A stretch of DNA of 64,000 nucleotides from Hericium rajendrae (lineage: Eukaryota > Basidiomycota > Agaricomycetes > Russulales > Hericiaceae). The stretch lies in the NCBI GenBank assembly GCA_033439255.1, contig CM065880.1, positions 62,001-126,000 on the forward strand, read 5' to 3'. The notes beneath the pieces were generated by a model. It saw only the letters and a list, made by a program, of their open reading frames with translations. It had not been told where the DNA came from and ran no database searches. Every line of letters starts with the position of its first letter. The first letter of the stretch is position 1. This document shows positions 22,831 to 32,843 of the stretch, one piece after another. Both the position numbers and the translations under genes were made by a program.

Positions 22831-24150
22831 CGCCGTTGCTGGCGCGGTGGTGGGCATTGAAATTTTGAAAGAAACATCGAAGTTTGACGTCACCGCGCGT
22901 TGACCCCGAAATCCCTGGTAGGGTATTCGCCGGAAACTCCCGATTTCCTGCGAATCCCCGCGCAGGGTATTTCGTTGAATGTTCGTCGGGAATTTCAATG
23001 GTTTGCGCGAAATCCTGCCAATACCAGGCAAATTTCCTGCACTAGTGTCCTAAGCCTGGGCTGGCGCACCCTTGCAGTACCCTTGCTCGTTGCTTAGGTT
23101 ATATTCAATGCAGACATTCATGCTACGAGAAAATCATATTTCTTGCACTACAGATAGTAAGACTATGAGGTGGACAAAGCTGTATGATACAAGACAATGC
23201 TGTTATCGACACAGTACTCATGTATTTCCAAGTACTTCAACTATTGCTTGTCACAAACGACTTGAAGTACGTAGCTATTTACTCACCGTGCGGTACTTGC
23301 ATGAAACCTGCATCGACGTGGCGCAGCAAGGTGAATGTGAGGGAACAAAATGAAGTGTACGCACATTCACCTGAAGAGGTAGTGTGCAATCGGGCTCGCA
23401 TTGCGCGCAGCGCTGCTATTCGATGCGAATAAAAGCAAGGGCGTACCAAAACATCACTATGGCATGGTGTCGATAAAAATCATGGATGTAAAAGAACTCA
23501 CAAGTAATAGAGAGCCTCCTCGGAACATGCCTTGGCACTCGTGCTTGCGATGCCGCCTCGATACAAGGCTATATGCGGCTATATGCACTCACCTTTCGGA
23601 TGTACTTCATGCTATGCAATCTTGGCGGGTACAGAGTGCACCACTGTACAGCTCCTGACGGACTTCGAAGAGTCAAATAAGCACGACTTACCTCGCGGCA
23701 AACAAGATCACAGTACGGCATCAAAGAGTGGTTCAGTCGCCAAATAAAATAGCTACACGCGGATCGAGGCGCAAGTGGGGGGTGTGGGGCTGGCGACAGG
23801 CGACAGACGACAAGCAGCAGGTGACAACAATGGCGGGGAATGAGCGGCGGCGGCAGCGATGCGGGCGGCGACGACGGTGGTTGTAGTGGTTGAGAGCAAA
23901 GTCGCTAGGGTCAAGGGTTTTCAGACGTGCGCGACTCAGCAGAAATCGATGCACATGGGTCATTTTTATTGTACCGGACTTACACGTGAAGACAGACCTA
24001 TATCCTGCTAGGAAACTTACCTTTTTTTCGGCCCTGGCTGGATATTCACAGGAAACTCCAGGGTATTGCCTATTTCCTACAAATATCCTGCCCGGATTTT
24101 CGGGGTCAACGCGCAGTGCGTCGTGCTTCAGAAAAGTTCAGAAAATGCTT
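22831..24150. mobile_element. non-autonomous inverted-repeat (MITE-like) element
   Basis: The arms are imperfect inverted copies: GCGCGTTGACCCCGAAATCC at 22895-22914 reappears reverse-complemented at 24094-24114. The similarity extends on both sides over about 70-100 bases, including GGAAACTCC and ATTTCCTG blocks. The interior has no real ORF. The structure fits a non-autonomous DNA transposon. Ends and target-site duplications could not be fixed by eye. Confidence 0.5.
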
Positions 24151-24751
24151 CGTGTCTTGCAAGCCATTCCACTCTCGATCAATTCACGACATAATACTTC
24201 CGTCGATCTAAGCAACCATTGTTCAATCCTGCACCTCCCTTAGTATGGAACTAGCCATCCGGAGGGCAGAAAGGGTGAATATAGGACTGGCCTAACTCTG
24301 TCTCGGAGGGGGGGTTGGATGGAATGCAGGATTTCTTGCTGGAATCGCGTCACATAGGTATGGCAATCTAAGTTACATTTTCCTAGTGATCTAGCTATCT
24401 CATCTCCCCTACTTATACTACCACTCAGGCTGCAGGCACCACGCACGGGCCCTTTATAATTTTCTCAGTAGTTTGCTTGCCGATACCCATTCCGTTTCGC
24501 CTGACGTGAAAGGCTCACGCACTTGCAGAAAACATGCATCACGCCTCGCGGATGCGCACCTACAGAAACGTGAACCGAGCCTTTTTGGAAACAGTCCTGC
24601 GCCTCGAAGCATCGCGCCTTGATCTCGCCCACTCTGTATGCTTGGATAGACCGCTTCCGAATGCGCTCCTGTCTCACGACGATCAAGGCGTCACAGTATA
24701 TAGGCCAGCCTTCCAACAAACTGGCTGTCGTTTGCACATCACCCTTTCAAG
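24151..24751. other. intergenic, no gene seen
   Basis: No supportable gene. This stretch holds the upstream region of the nitrilase gene starting at 24752. Confidence 0.5.
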
Positions 24752-26255
24752 ATGTCAGCGCCCGTTAATCTGGATCCGAATAACAGTGACATTCGCAAGT
24801 TCAAGGTCGCTGCTGTGCAAGCAGAACCGTGCGCCATGTCCCAATCTAGGATCTGACGTAAACTCATAAGCTATCTAATCAGTGAATGGCTCGATCTACA
24901 GTGCTCCGTCGACAAGACCATCCGGATCGTGCGCGATGCGGCAGCGAAAGGGGCGAATATCGTTGGATTTCCGGAGTTGTTTATCCCAGGTGCGGCTCAC
25001 CTAGTGTCGCCCATTCTAACAGCTATTGAATGGCCCATGGACGATAGGTTACCCATGGACGATTATGTGTAACAACTTCATAGATGCGGCCGATGTACTT
25101 GTTAAGTATCAGGCGAACTCGATGGCCGTGAATTCACGTGAAATGGGCCGCATTCGCGATGCCGTCAAAGAAGCGGGCGTATGGGTCGTCTTAGGGTTCT
25201 CTGAGTGCTCCGGCGCCTCCTTGTACATTGTGAGCTTCACCCATCATCTACGAGCCAGACGAACGACGTCCTGATTCGCGCTAGTCTCAAGTCACCATAT
25301 CGCCAACGTACGCCATCCTCCAATTTTGCAGATTTGTTAGTCTGAGATGTGACTCACAGTGGAGAACTTGCCAACTATCGCCGTAAGATAAAGGCTACAC
25401 AATACGAGAAGACCATTTTTGGCGACGGCAACTGTTTGTCCCGTCCCCATAGCCAGACCACGATCAAACCTCACATCTCCTTTGTGTGATACAGCGAACT
25501 CCATCCACAACGTCGTTCAGACGGAGTACGGTCGTCTCGGCTCGTTCAACTGCTGGGAACAACTACAGGCAAGCATTATCTCCCGCCCTCATACCCATAC
25601 GCTGACGCAGCCCACAAAGCCCGCCTTGAAGCTCCATTTCTACTCGCAGAATCCGCAGCTCTTCGTCGGCGGCTGGCCGCCCGCGTTCCCGGCCGAGATG
25701 GACGGTGTGCCATGGAGCGTCTCCAACGAAGGCTTCAGCTCCGTGTCGCGCAACATCGCCGTTGAGGGCGGGTGCTTCGCCATCGTCGCGACGCAGGTGG
25801 TGAGCAAGCACGGCGCGGAGATCATGAAGATTAGCCACTGGCCCTGGTTCGAGTTCCCCGGTGGCGGCTTCGCGACGGTCTGTGCCGCCCGTATTATGAG
25901 TGGACATAATTGCTGACGTCCAAGGACAGATCTATGGTCCTGATGGCTCACAGCTCACGCCACCAACGGATCCTGCGGCTGAAGCGATTGTCGTGGCTGA
26001 GATCTCGCTGGACGCGATCGTGCTGAACAAGTTTGTCGGGGACATCATGGGCAACTAGTGCGTCATTCCAGTGTTTACTCCTCAGCAGGCTGGTATCTGA
26101 CTCCTGAAAGTAGCTCGAGGCATGATCTCACGCATCTAGTCGTCACTGAAAGCAACAGCAATCCCGTGGAATATGTTTCAAAAATCAAACCAAGAGCAGA
26201 AGAAAAAGAGGAGGAGGAGGCGGAAACGCCCGCGACGGACGAGGACATCCAGTGA
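24752..26255 (+). CDS. nitrilase / cyanide hydratase family protein
   Basis: Eight or more exons join in frame. Start MSAPVNLDPNNSDIRKFKVA. The Glu-Lys-Cys catalytic triad of the nitrilase superfamily is present: Glu in GFPELFIPGYPW, Lys in NYRRKIKATQYEK, and Cys in LGSFNCWEQLQ. Other family landmarks are FGDGNSNSIHNVVQTEYG and FPGGGFATIYGPDG. These enzymes hydrolyse nitriles (or HCN) to acids or amides. The C-terminus is an acidic run (KEEEEAETPATDEDIQ), stop at 26253-26255, for about 350 residues. One intron uses a GC donor (CAG|GCAAGC...AAAG). No break was found, so the gene looks functional. Substrate cannot be told from sequence. Confidence 0.8.
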
Positions 26256-26363
26256 AAGGTAGTGTAATGTAGCTCGAGACGAGGCCCATTGGTTTGTAAG
26301 GTATTGAATTCGACAACTTCCTATTCCTGAACATCCAACTCTCGAATTGACTCGTCCTGGACC

Positions 26364-27863
26364 TTAGTAAGCCAGGAAGACTACTGCTGCTTCTGAGTCC
26401 TGGAGCGTCAGCTGATACGTACCATCAGAGGTATGTTGCTTCTTGGCGTGCGCACCGACAGCTACGAGCTTGCCCGTCGTATTTTGCACGGCGTACCCAT
26501 CAAATGTGATGTTGATTTGCGAATCCGCACCCGGGGCAGTGAGGAATCGGGCCCTGACCGAGTCGACACCCGCCGGCAGATGGATGTCGAAGCTGCGCGA
26601 GGGGCGCGCCGACGCCGTAGCATTGTGCAGGTTCATGTTGACGAGGACAACGGTGTCAAGCTTCCCATGCATGTCGTATAGTGCGTACGCGGGTATGTGC
26701 ACATCGTCGCTGAGGTCGACGACGGCCTTGCCGCTCCCGATCGCAGTGTCGAATGCTAAGATGCCGTAGTACATCGGCCGAGCCGCCGGTCCATCTCCAT
26801 CGATCCCGACGGGCTGGAAGGCAGTGTACGGGTACGCGTAGACGGACTCCGCCGTGTGGTTCGTGTGCTGGTGGAAGTACATCTTCTTGACGTTGTGCGA
26901 CGCGGCGTAGAGGAGGTAGTCGAGCACCCAGAGCCCCGCGCCGAAGACGTCGGATATGCCGGCCTTGCCGCCGCCGGACGCAGAGCTCGTCTCGCCGATG
27001 ATGTACTCGATGCCCTGAGCCTGCGCGTCGGTGGCGGTGATGAGGAAGGGCCGAAGGTGCGCCATGGTGTGCGTGTGGTTCATCAACGTGCTGAGCAGCG
27101 GCGTGGCGCCGTCGTCGAAGAAGTAATGGTGCTGCGAGAAGATCTTCGCGCGCGGGTCGGTATTGATGCCGAAGTCGAGCAGGGTTTCGAGCTGGAAGGC
27201 GTTCGGATCGGTTGGCGGGCGTGCGACATCGCCGAACTGAAGAGGGAGGTGCGGGAAGGAGGACGTGTTGAGGTTTCTGCTGACGGTAAGCCATTCCGCG
27301 ACGTAGGTCGATTGGTTGTAGTTCGCGGGGCGCAGCGTGGGGATATACAGGTCGGGCTCGTTTCCGATTTCGACGGCGGCGAGACGCTTCCCGATCGCGC
27401 TGAGAGCAGCGTCACCCTCCGCCTTCGCGTTCTGGATGTGTGTGGACGAGTTGTCTGCGAGGTTGAGGCCGAATGTGAGCTCGGTGTCATCAGCGAAAGT
27501 TTTGAAGTAGTCGAAGTACTTCGGGCCGTACGTGATGTTCTCTGGCTGGAAGTATCCAAGCCCAGGGGGTAACACCATAGCCTCCTCCATGTTTTCGTCG
27601 AAGAATGTCGTGTCGGCGCTGGTGCCTCCAACGCGAATGGCTGGGGATTTGCCGGTGATGCCCTTCAGATTCTGCATTATCTGCTGCGTGAATATGTTGG
27701 GATAGCTCGTGTTGCCGGTGTAGTCTGGCAGGCACCAAAACTCAATCGAGAATGATGCAAAGTCGGGAACAATGGCATTGCTGTGGTGTGTTGCTGAGGG
27801 TTTCAAAGTCATCGCATGTGTGGATAACAGCCCTGACAGGACAGCAGCCGATAATATGAGCAT
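26364..27863 (-). CDS. secreted glycoside hydrolase family 79 (beta-glucuronidase-like)
   Basis: A single exon of 499 codons. An N-terminal signal peptide (MLILSAAVLSGLLSTHA) is followed by the family start FASFSIEFWCLPDYTGN and IRVGGTSADTT. The acid/base glutamate lies in AVEIGNEPDLY (about E169) and the nucleophile in IIGETSSASGG (about E291). A C-terminal beta-rich domain has many N-x-S/T glycosylation sites. GH79 enzymes release glucuronic acid from plant or proteoglycan sugars; in wood-decay fungi this acts on arabinogalactan or xylan side chains. It is the intronless member of this neighbourhood. The gene ends about 110 bases from the convergent nitrilase gene. Confidence 0.85.
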   Translation of the reverse strand: MLILSAAVLSGLLSTHAMTLKPSATHHSNAIVPDFASFSIEFWCLPDYTGNTSYPNIFTQQIMQNLKGITGKSPAIRVGGTSADTTFFDENMEEAMVLPPGLGYFQPENITYGPKYFDYFKTFADDTELTFGLNLADNSSTHIQNAKAEGDAALSAIGKRLAAVEIGNEPDLYIPTLRPANYNQSTYVAEWLTVSRNLNTSSFPHLPLQFGDVARPPTDPNAFQLETLLDFGINTDPRAKIFSQHHYFFDDGATPLLSTLMNHTHTMAHLRPFLITATDAQAQGIEYIIGETSSASGGGKAGISDVFGAGLWVLDYLLYAASHNVKKMYFHQHTNHTAESVYAYPYTAFQPVGIDGDGPAARPMYYGILAFDTAIGSGKAVVDLSDDVHIPAYALYDMHGKLDTVVLVNMNLHNATASARPSRSFDIHLPAGVDSVRARFLTAPGADSQINITFDGYAVQNTTGKLVAVGAHAKKQHTSDGTYQLTLQDSEAAVVFLAY

Positions 27864-29213
27864 AGCGGGCCTGGTTCAGGTCACTCCTGCACACCGCTGA
27901 GATTAACGATATATAGTGAACCTGAATGGATTGTGGTATCAGCGTGAAATGTGACGTGTTGAACACGACAGACTCACCTTGGCCACGCAGCACAAGACTA
28001 GGGATATTCGCCCCCGGTCCATGGCATTGACTTATACGAATGGCTCGTGGCACATGAGCTTCAGCTTCGTGCAGATGATCATAGAAGTTGAATATTATTT
28101 CAAGAACCGGCGGACCGAGATGACGGGAGGCATGTGATGTCAATAACAGAGGTAGAGAATCGAGCTCGAACGCACGCATATATAAGTTCAACGGTAGTTC
28201 TGGGCTTGATATGTGACATTGTCAGAAACATTCAAGCTGATTTTGAGCACTGGTTGACTTCTTGTCATGGCCAGCTTTCCTCATTTCGATTCACGGAGAA
28301 CTCGACGCTCAACCTCAAGCACAGGTCTAAATTGAGATCAAAGTATAATTCAACACGAGACAGAAGCGAAGGAAGGCCGCCTACCCTTGTGGTTCTGATC
28401 AGCTGCCTTTTCACCTAACGAATTTGAAGTTTAACAGAATTCAGTACAGCTAGTGCCACGACTTCGACACATGGGCGACGGAGAATAGCTCACATGTTAA
28501 TGAATAAAAACTTTCATGGACTCGACGTCGAGTGCATGACCGCAGATGGGCTTGTGGTTCGAAATTGTTTCGACGTCGACTAAGTAGCCTGTGTGAAGCC
28601 AGAAAGTTGTACATTTAGCCTCATACCTGGACTTCATGAAGGGCTGATGATCCTTGGCCCGTGAAAAGGGTCGAACGACAGATGAGCGAGTAGTCTGCAA
28701 TGTGCATGAATGTACGTTTGAACGTTTGAACGCTCAGGCTGCCAGAACAGGGCGCTCGACAGGATTTCGATGAACGGCTCCCAGCCGGTCCGGGTGCCCG
28801 GTTAAGTTTAGGACGAAAAGCGACAGCGTTCGAGCGGGATACAAAATCCGTATCGTCGTTATCTCCTCATTACGGCGAGATAAATGCATATGCCCATCGC
28901 TACGATGAAATGAAGGCTTCTAGACCTACGAAGGGGGCTTAGTTGTCTGCTCAGTCACCAAGCCAGCTTGATTACAAACCGGTCAGTGAGCCGACCTGAT
29001 ACACTTCCACGGCATGTGCACGCTTATAAAGTAGTGGATGTCGTGTTTCTCAGCAGGAAGCTTGGTCGACGTCGTATGACCAAGCGCTGCCGCATCATCT
29101 ATGGGAGATGCTTCGAATCTCCGCCCACTATGGAAACCGATCAATGAGATAGAGCTCAACGGCGTATGTGGGCGAAAGTCTTGGACTCACCAACGTGGGC
29201 ATGCATGGCTGGA
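27864..29213. other. intergenic with CGACGTCG palindromes
   Basis: No gene seen. It separates the divergent GH79 and GST genes and holds three CGACGTCG sites (listed separately). Confidence 0.5.
28520..29074. promoter_or_regulatory. three CGACGTCG palindromes upstream of the GST gene
   Basis: ACTCGACGTCGAGT, a perfect 14-base palindrome at 28520-28533, is joined by CGACGTCG at 28571-28578 and 29067-29074. ACGT-core palindromes are the usual targets of bZIP factors. Placement between two divergent genes makes a regulatory role plausible but unproven. Confidence 0.3.
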
Positions 29214-29220
29214 TATAAAA
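29214..29220 (+). promoter_or_regulatory. TATA box of the GST gene
   Basis: TATAAAAGAGAGACAG begins at 29214, 83 bases before the ATG. The same 16 bases occur in the promoter of the inverted GST paralogue (about 38412-38427, minus strand). Confidence 0.6.
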
Positions 29221-29296
29221 GAGAGACAGACACACCAGCCGCCATCCCATCGACAAACACCCGAGCCCGACATCTTCGTCTGAACGTTCATACGCA

Positions 29297-30134
29297 ATGG
29301 CGAAGTCACTCGTACTCTACGACATCCCGGGACTGGCGTCCCCGTCGAAAGCGTGGTCGCCAAACCCGTTCAAGGCGAGGTTCGCATGCTTCTTTCCCGA
29401 CATTGGCCGCCGAACACTGACATGTAGTTTCCAGACTCGTCCTCAACATGAAAGGCATCCCATATGAGACGGTCTGGGTCGATTATCCCGACATCGCGTC
29501 TCTGTGCAAGAAGATCAATGCGGAGCCTACCAGCTTCAAGAACGACGTACCACAATACACGCTCCCCGTCCTGCAGGACCCGAACACGGGCGCTGTAGTC
29601 TCCGAGTCCTTCAAGATCGCGCGATACCTTGACGAGACGTACCCATCCACCTTCAAGGCCGTTCCAGACGGAACCGAGGCCTTCCAGGAGATGTTCCTCG
29701 CGATCTTTGGCGAAAAGGTGCTATCTCCTCTGATCCACACCATGGTCGTACCTACCGTGCGCGCGCTGACGCCCCGTGGCGCCGAGTACTTCCGCCGGAC
29801 GCGCGAGAAGGCGTTTGGACGGAAGCTTGAGGAGATCGCGCCGGAGGGAGCCGTGTGGGACGAGCACTGGCGGGGGGTGCTGGCGGGGCTGAGCGCGATG
29901 CACGGCTGGATTGGCACTGGATCGGACGGTAAAGAGAGGGCGTTCGTGATGGGCGACGTGCCGAGCTTCGCGGATCTCGTGCTGATCTCGCATCTGGTCT
30001 GGTTGAAGATCGTGGGAGGCGTAGACTCGGAGATGTGGAAGAACGTTATGGAGGCAGACGGAGGGAGGTGGAAGCGGTTGATGGAGAGGTCCGAAAAATG
30101 GATTTGGGTCGATACGCCGGATGTAGTGGTATGA
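29297..30134 (+). CDS. glutathione S-transferase, copy 1
   Basis: Two exons. MAKSLVLYDIPGLASPSKAW to NPFKA, then a GTTCGC...TTTCCAG intron and RLVLNMKGIPYETVWVDYPD. The N-terminal thioredoxin-like fold continues through TLPVLQDPNTGAVVSESF, the glutathione-contact loop with its conserved Val-Pro-equivalent and Glu-Ser, and ARYLDETYP. An all-helical C-terminal domain carries VMGDVPSFADLVLISHLVWL, the conserved GST N-capping box region. About 255 residues. It conjugates glutathione to electrophiles, probably wood extractives or toxic aromatics, in the cytosol. It is about 65% identical by eye to the inverted copy at 37508-38345. The gene appears intact. Confidence 0.85.
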
Positions 30135-30858
30135 GCGCACGAATGAACGTTGTGGAAACATAGATAGGAATACTGATACTGTTCAAAAGCAAGTCTGCAA
30201 TGATGTGAGTGCGTAGCAAGCGAGTCTAAGGCCTAAAAGGAGAATGACTACTAAGCACTTTACTCTTGATTCAATAGTTTAACTCACCTGTGTGTATTCT
30301 ATAAACGAATGGAATCGAAGACTGGTCGAAAGTCATCAATCTAGAAGATAACGGTACGAACAGCGTCTGTTCACTGAATCCGTAGACTCTGATTTCTTCA
30401 GCCTGAGCTTGTCGACGCAGCGCCGAGAAATGGATTACTAGGTCTGATTGAAGGACTGTAGTAACTTATTAGCGTCGAACCAATGGGCAAGAAGCTGACT
30501 GCAGCAATCGATTTTGAAGTTAGAAGTGAAACTAGTAAGAGCCCTTGTGACTCTCTATCGTTTTGTGATGGAAATGGTATGTCGTTCCCATCAGTATGCT
30601 GAACTTTTGGAATATCCCGGCTTCGAATTATCGTGTCTTTGATTGCACACTTTCATCGACGTCCCGAAGCATAAACAGGCTTTTCGCGGCTCTGTTTTCT
30701 GTGCTCATGGGGTTCCCAGAGCTCCCAGGTTAATAAACGGTTTTTATCTGAAAGGGAGCATATTATTCTGGTGGTGACATTATCAAGAGTCCGAAAGTGT
30801 ATGAAGAATGACGGGGAGGAAATAATTACAGTCCAATATTCAACCCGACGGAACCCCG
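30135..30858. other. intergenic, no gene seen
   Basis: The rightward GST gene and the leftward BTB gene converge here. No supportable gene or repeat. Confidence 0.5.
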
Positions 30859-32282
30859 CTACTCCCCCTCCGCGAAATAATCAGGCAGCGCATCCTGCAC
30901 GCCCTTGATCTTCTCGTTGATCACGCGCCGCGCCAACATCCTGCAATCATGATGCATATACGTCGCGGACCCCCACTTGTCGAACTCCTTCAAAATCGCC
31001 TTGAGCCGCCCCAGCACATCCGCAAGCCCGAGCGCAAGCACCGTATCGCTCCGCGTCTTCTCGCGCCAGAACTCCTGCCACGACTGCGTGCACCCGTGCT
31101 GGTGCCACGTCGCGCCGCACGACGACGCGTGCTCGAACGGCGGCGGCGCGGCGCGCATGCGCTCCCACGCGCTCGTGAGCGCGTGGTACCCGCTGAGCAG
31201 GCGCAGGCGCTGCATCTGCGACACGAGCAGGCGGCCCTGCGCGTCGACGTCGCCGTCGCGCAGGCCCTCCGCGGCGTGGTGCGCGCGGCGCACCGCGACG
31301 TCCGCCTTCTGCATCACCTCGAGGTACGCGGCGCCGCGGAGCGTGCGCAGGTCGAGCTCGTCGGCGAGCGTGAGCGCGAGGTAGGCGTTTTGGGTCGAGC
31401 TTGACATTAGTTTGCGCAGGGACTCGACCATTGTTGTGAGCAGGCGCTCGTGGTTGCAGAGCTGCGCGAGGCGCACGAGCGTGATGATTTGGTCGCTGCT
31501 CGTTAGCTGCACCGTCGGCGCGTGTATGGTGGACGCGGCGGACACGGCGCCCGCGGATTGCGAGAGCGGGAAAGGCAGCGCGGCAGAGGGACTCTTGCGC
31601 GTCACGGTCTCGACGATGACGTCGAGCGCCCAGGTCTCGAGCGATTTGAAGGAGTACTTGTTCGCGACACGCGCGATGTCGATCAGGCGCGGCAGGTTGG
31701 TGTGGTCGGAGTGAACGAGCATGAGTTCGGGCGGTCTGGAGGCGGTCTCAGCCGCGCGATATCAGGAAGAGGCAGGGCACGCACAAGGCGTAGAGAGCCC
31801 ATAGGAAATTCTTGAACTCGGAGACGGTGTCGCCAGCGAGTACAATTGGGTGCTCGTCCGACTGGCCCTCGATCGGATAGTCCGAGCCCTGCGGCAGGGT
31901 GAACATGGTACTGAACGAGGATCCGTCCTTTGACAGCATCGTGCGGTGCACCTGTCACGCGATCAGATCGAGGAAGGCAAGAGGTCAAAGAACTCACGTT
32001 GAATAGAACATTGTCTACGAGCAAGATGCAGCTCCCGTCGGACATGTAATACTCCGCGTCTCGCACGACTTCGGAGGGAGATCGCAGTGGCATGGTGATA
32101 TCCTCGTCCTTAGGCGCGACGCGGGGGCGTTTGCGAGGGGGAGTCTGAAGTAACTGTACTGTCGCGAACTCTTCATCGTGATCGTCCATGAGCGACGTGT
32201 CGTGTACAATTGGGTTGTCATCCACCAGCGGAGGGTCGTCGTCATTTGGAGGAATGAAGGGAGGACTGTCCAGTTCGGCCAT
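30859..32282 (-). CDS. BTB/POZ-domain protein
   Basis: Three exons from ATG 32282. An acidic, proline-rich N-terminal tail with a KRPRV nuclear-signal-like motif leads into a BTB fold: EYYMSDGSCILLVDNVLFN, then VHRTMLSKDGSSFSTMF, DEHPIVLAGDTVSEFKNFLW and ALYALPPELM. A helical C-terminal region follows (RLIDIARVANKYSFKSLETW) with a Cys/His stretch, FEHASSCGATWHQHGCTQSW, conserved in basidiomycete BTB proteins. Such proteins mediate dimerisation and often act as adaptors for Cul3 ligases or transcription. The function here is not known. The introns are GTGAGT...GACAG and GTGCGT...CTCCAG. Confidence 0.75.
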
Positions 32283-32843
32283 TGCAATTGAACGGTTTCT
32301 ATCACGAGAACGAGCGTCAGGGCGAGTCGCGGCTAATAACGACCAGAAGCGCGTTCATGGGGATGAAAGCACGTCTGCGCTTCACCATGACAGAGAATGC
32401 GACTTACAAGGACGCAGGGTGTCAAGGAGGCTGAAGAGTACTCGGCACGCCGATAAGATGTGGCGGTCAACGTGAGTCCGAGAGCTGGTTAAACACAAGA
32501 CAGATATGGGAAGATCAGCAAGATGAGCTCTTATATGGGCTTACGGTTAAAAACAACATGCAGACCTGAGGTAAGGACGGAATGAAGGCCGGAGGGAGAG
32601 CGACGGGGTAGGCGGGCAGGGCCAGCACGTGTTATCTGATAAGATAACGATTACTCAATTGCCGCCAAACTTTCTCTTTGGCGCTCTGCCCTCCCTGCTC
32701 AGTGCTCTTCATCTTCCTCCTCCCAGTCGTGTGTCATATCTTGGCTTCTTTGTTCTCTTATTCGCTGTTATATCCTAGGCCTCATTCTATCAGCAGACAA
32801 GTCCACAATTACCTGATCAAGTCACTCAACCGACTTCACATTA
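32283..32843. promoter_or_regulatory. divergent promoter with E-box and GATA cluster
   Basis: This 561-base gap separates the BTB gene (leftward) from the acetyltransferase gene (rightward). CACGTG at 32626-32631 abuts TTATCTGATAAGATAA (32632-32647), which holds an inverted GATA pair plus a third GATA site. E-box and GATA factors are well-known fungal regulators. It is about 200 bases upstream of the rightward ATG. Confidence 0.4.

Noticed and set aside
26856-27572. Rightward ORF of 238 codons over GH79
   Set aside because: Shadow of the GH79 coding strand; the minus strand has signal peptide and both catalytic glutamates.
28550-28570. tRNA-like B-box (GTGGTTCGAAATTG)
   Set aside because: No matching A-box or cloverleaf arms could be formed around it.
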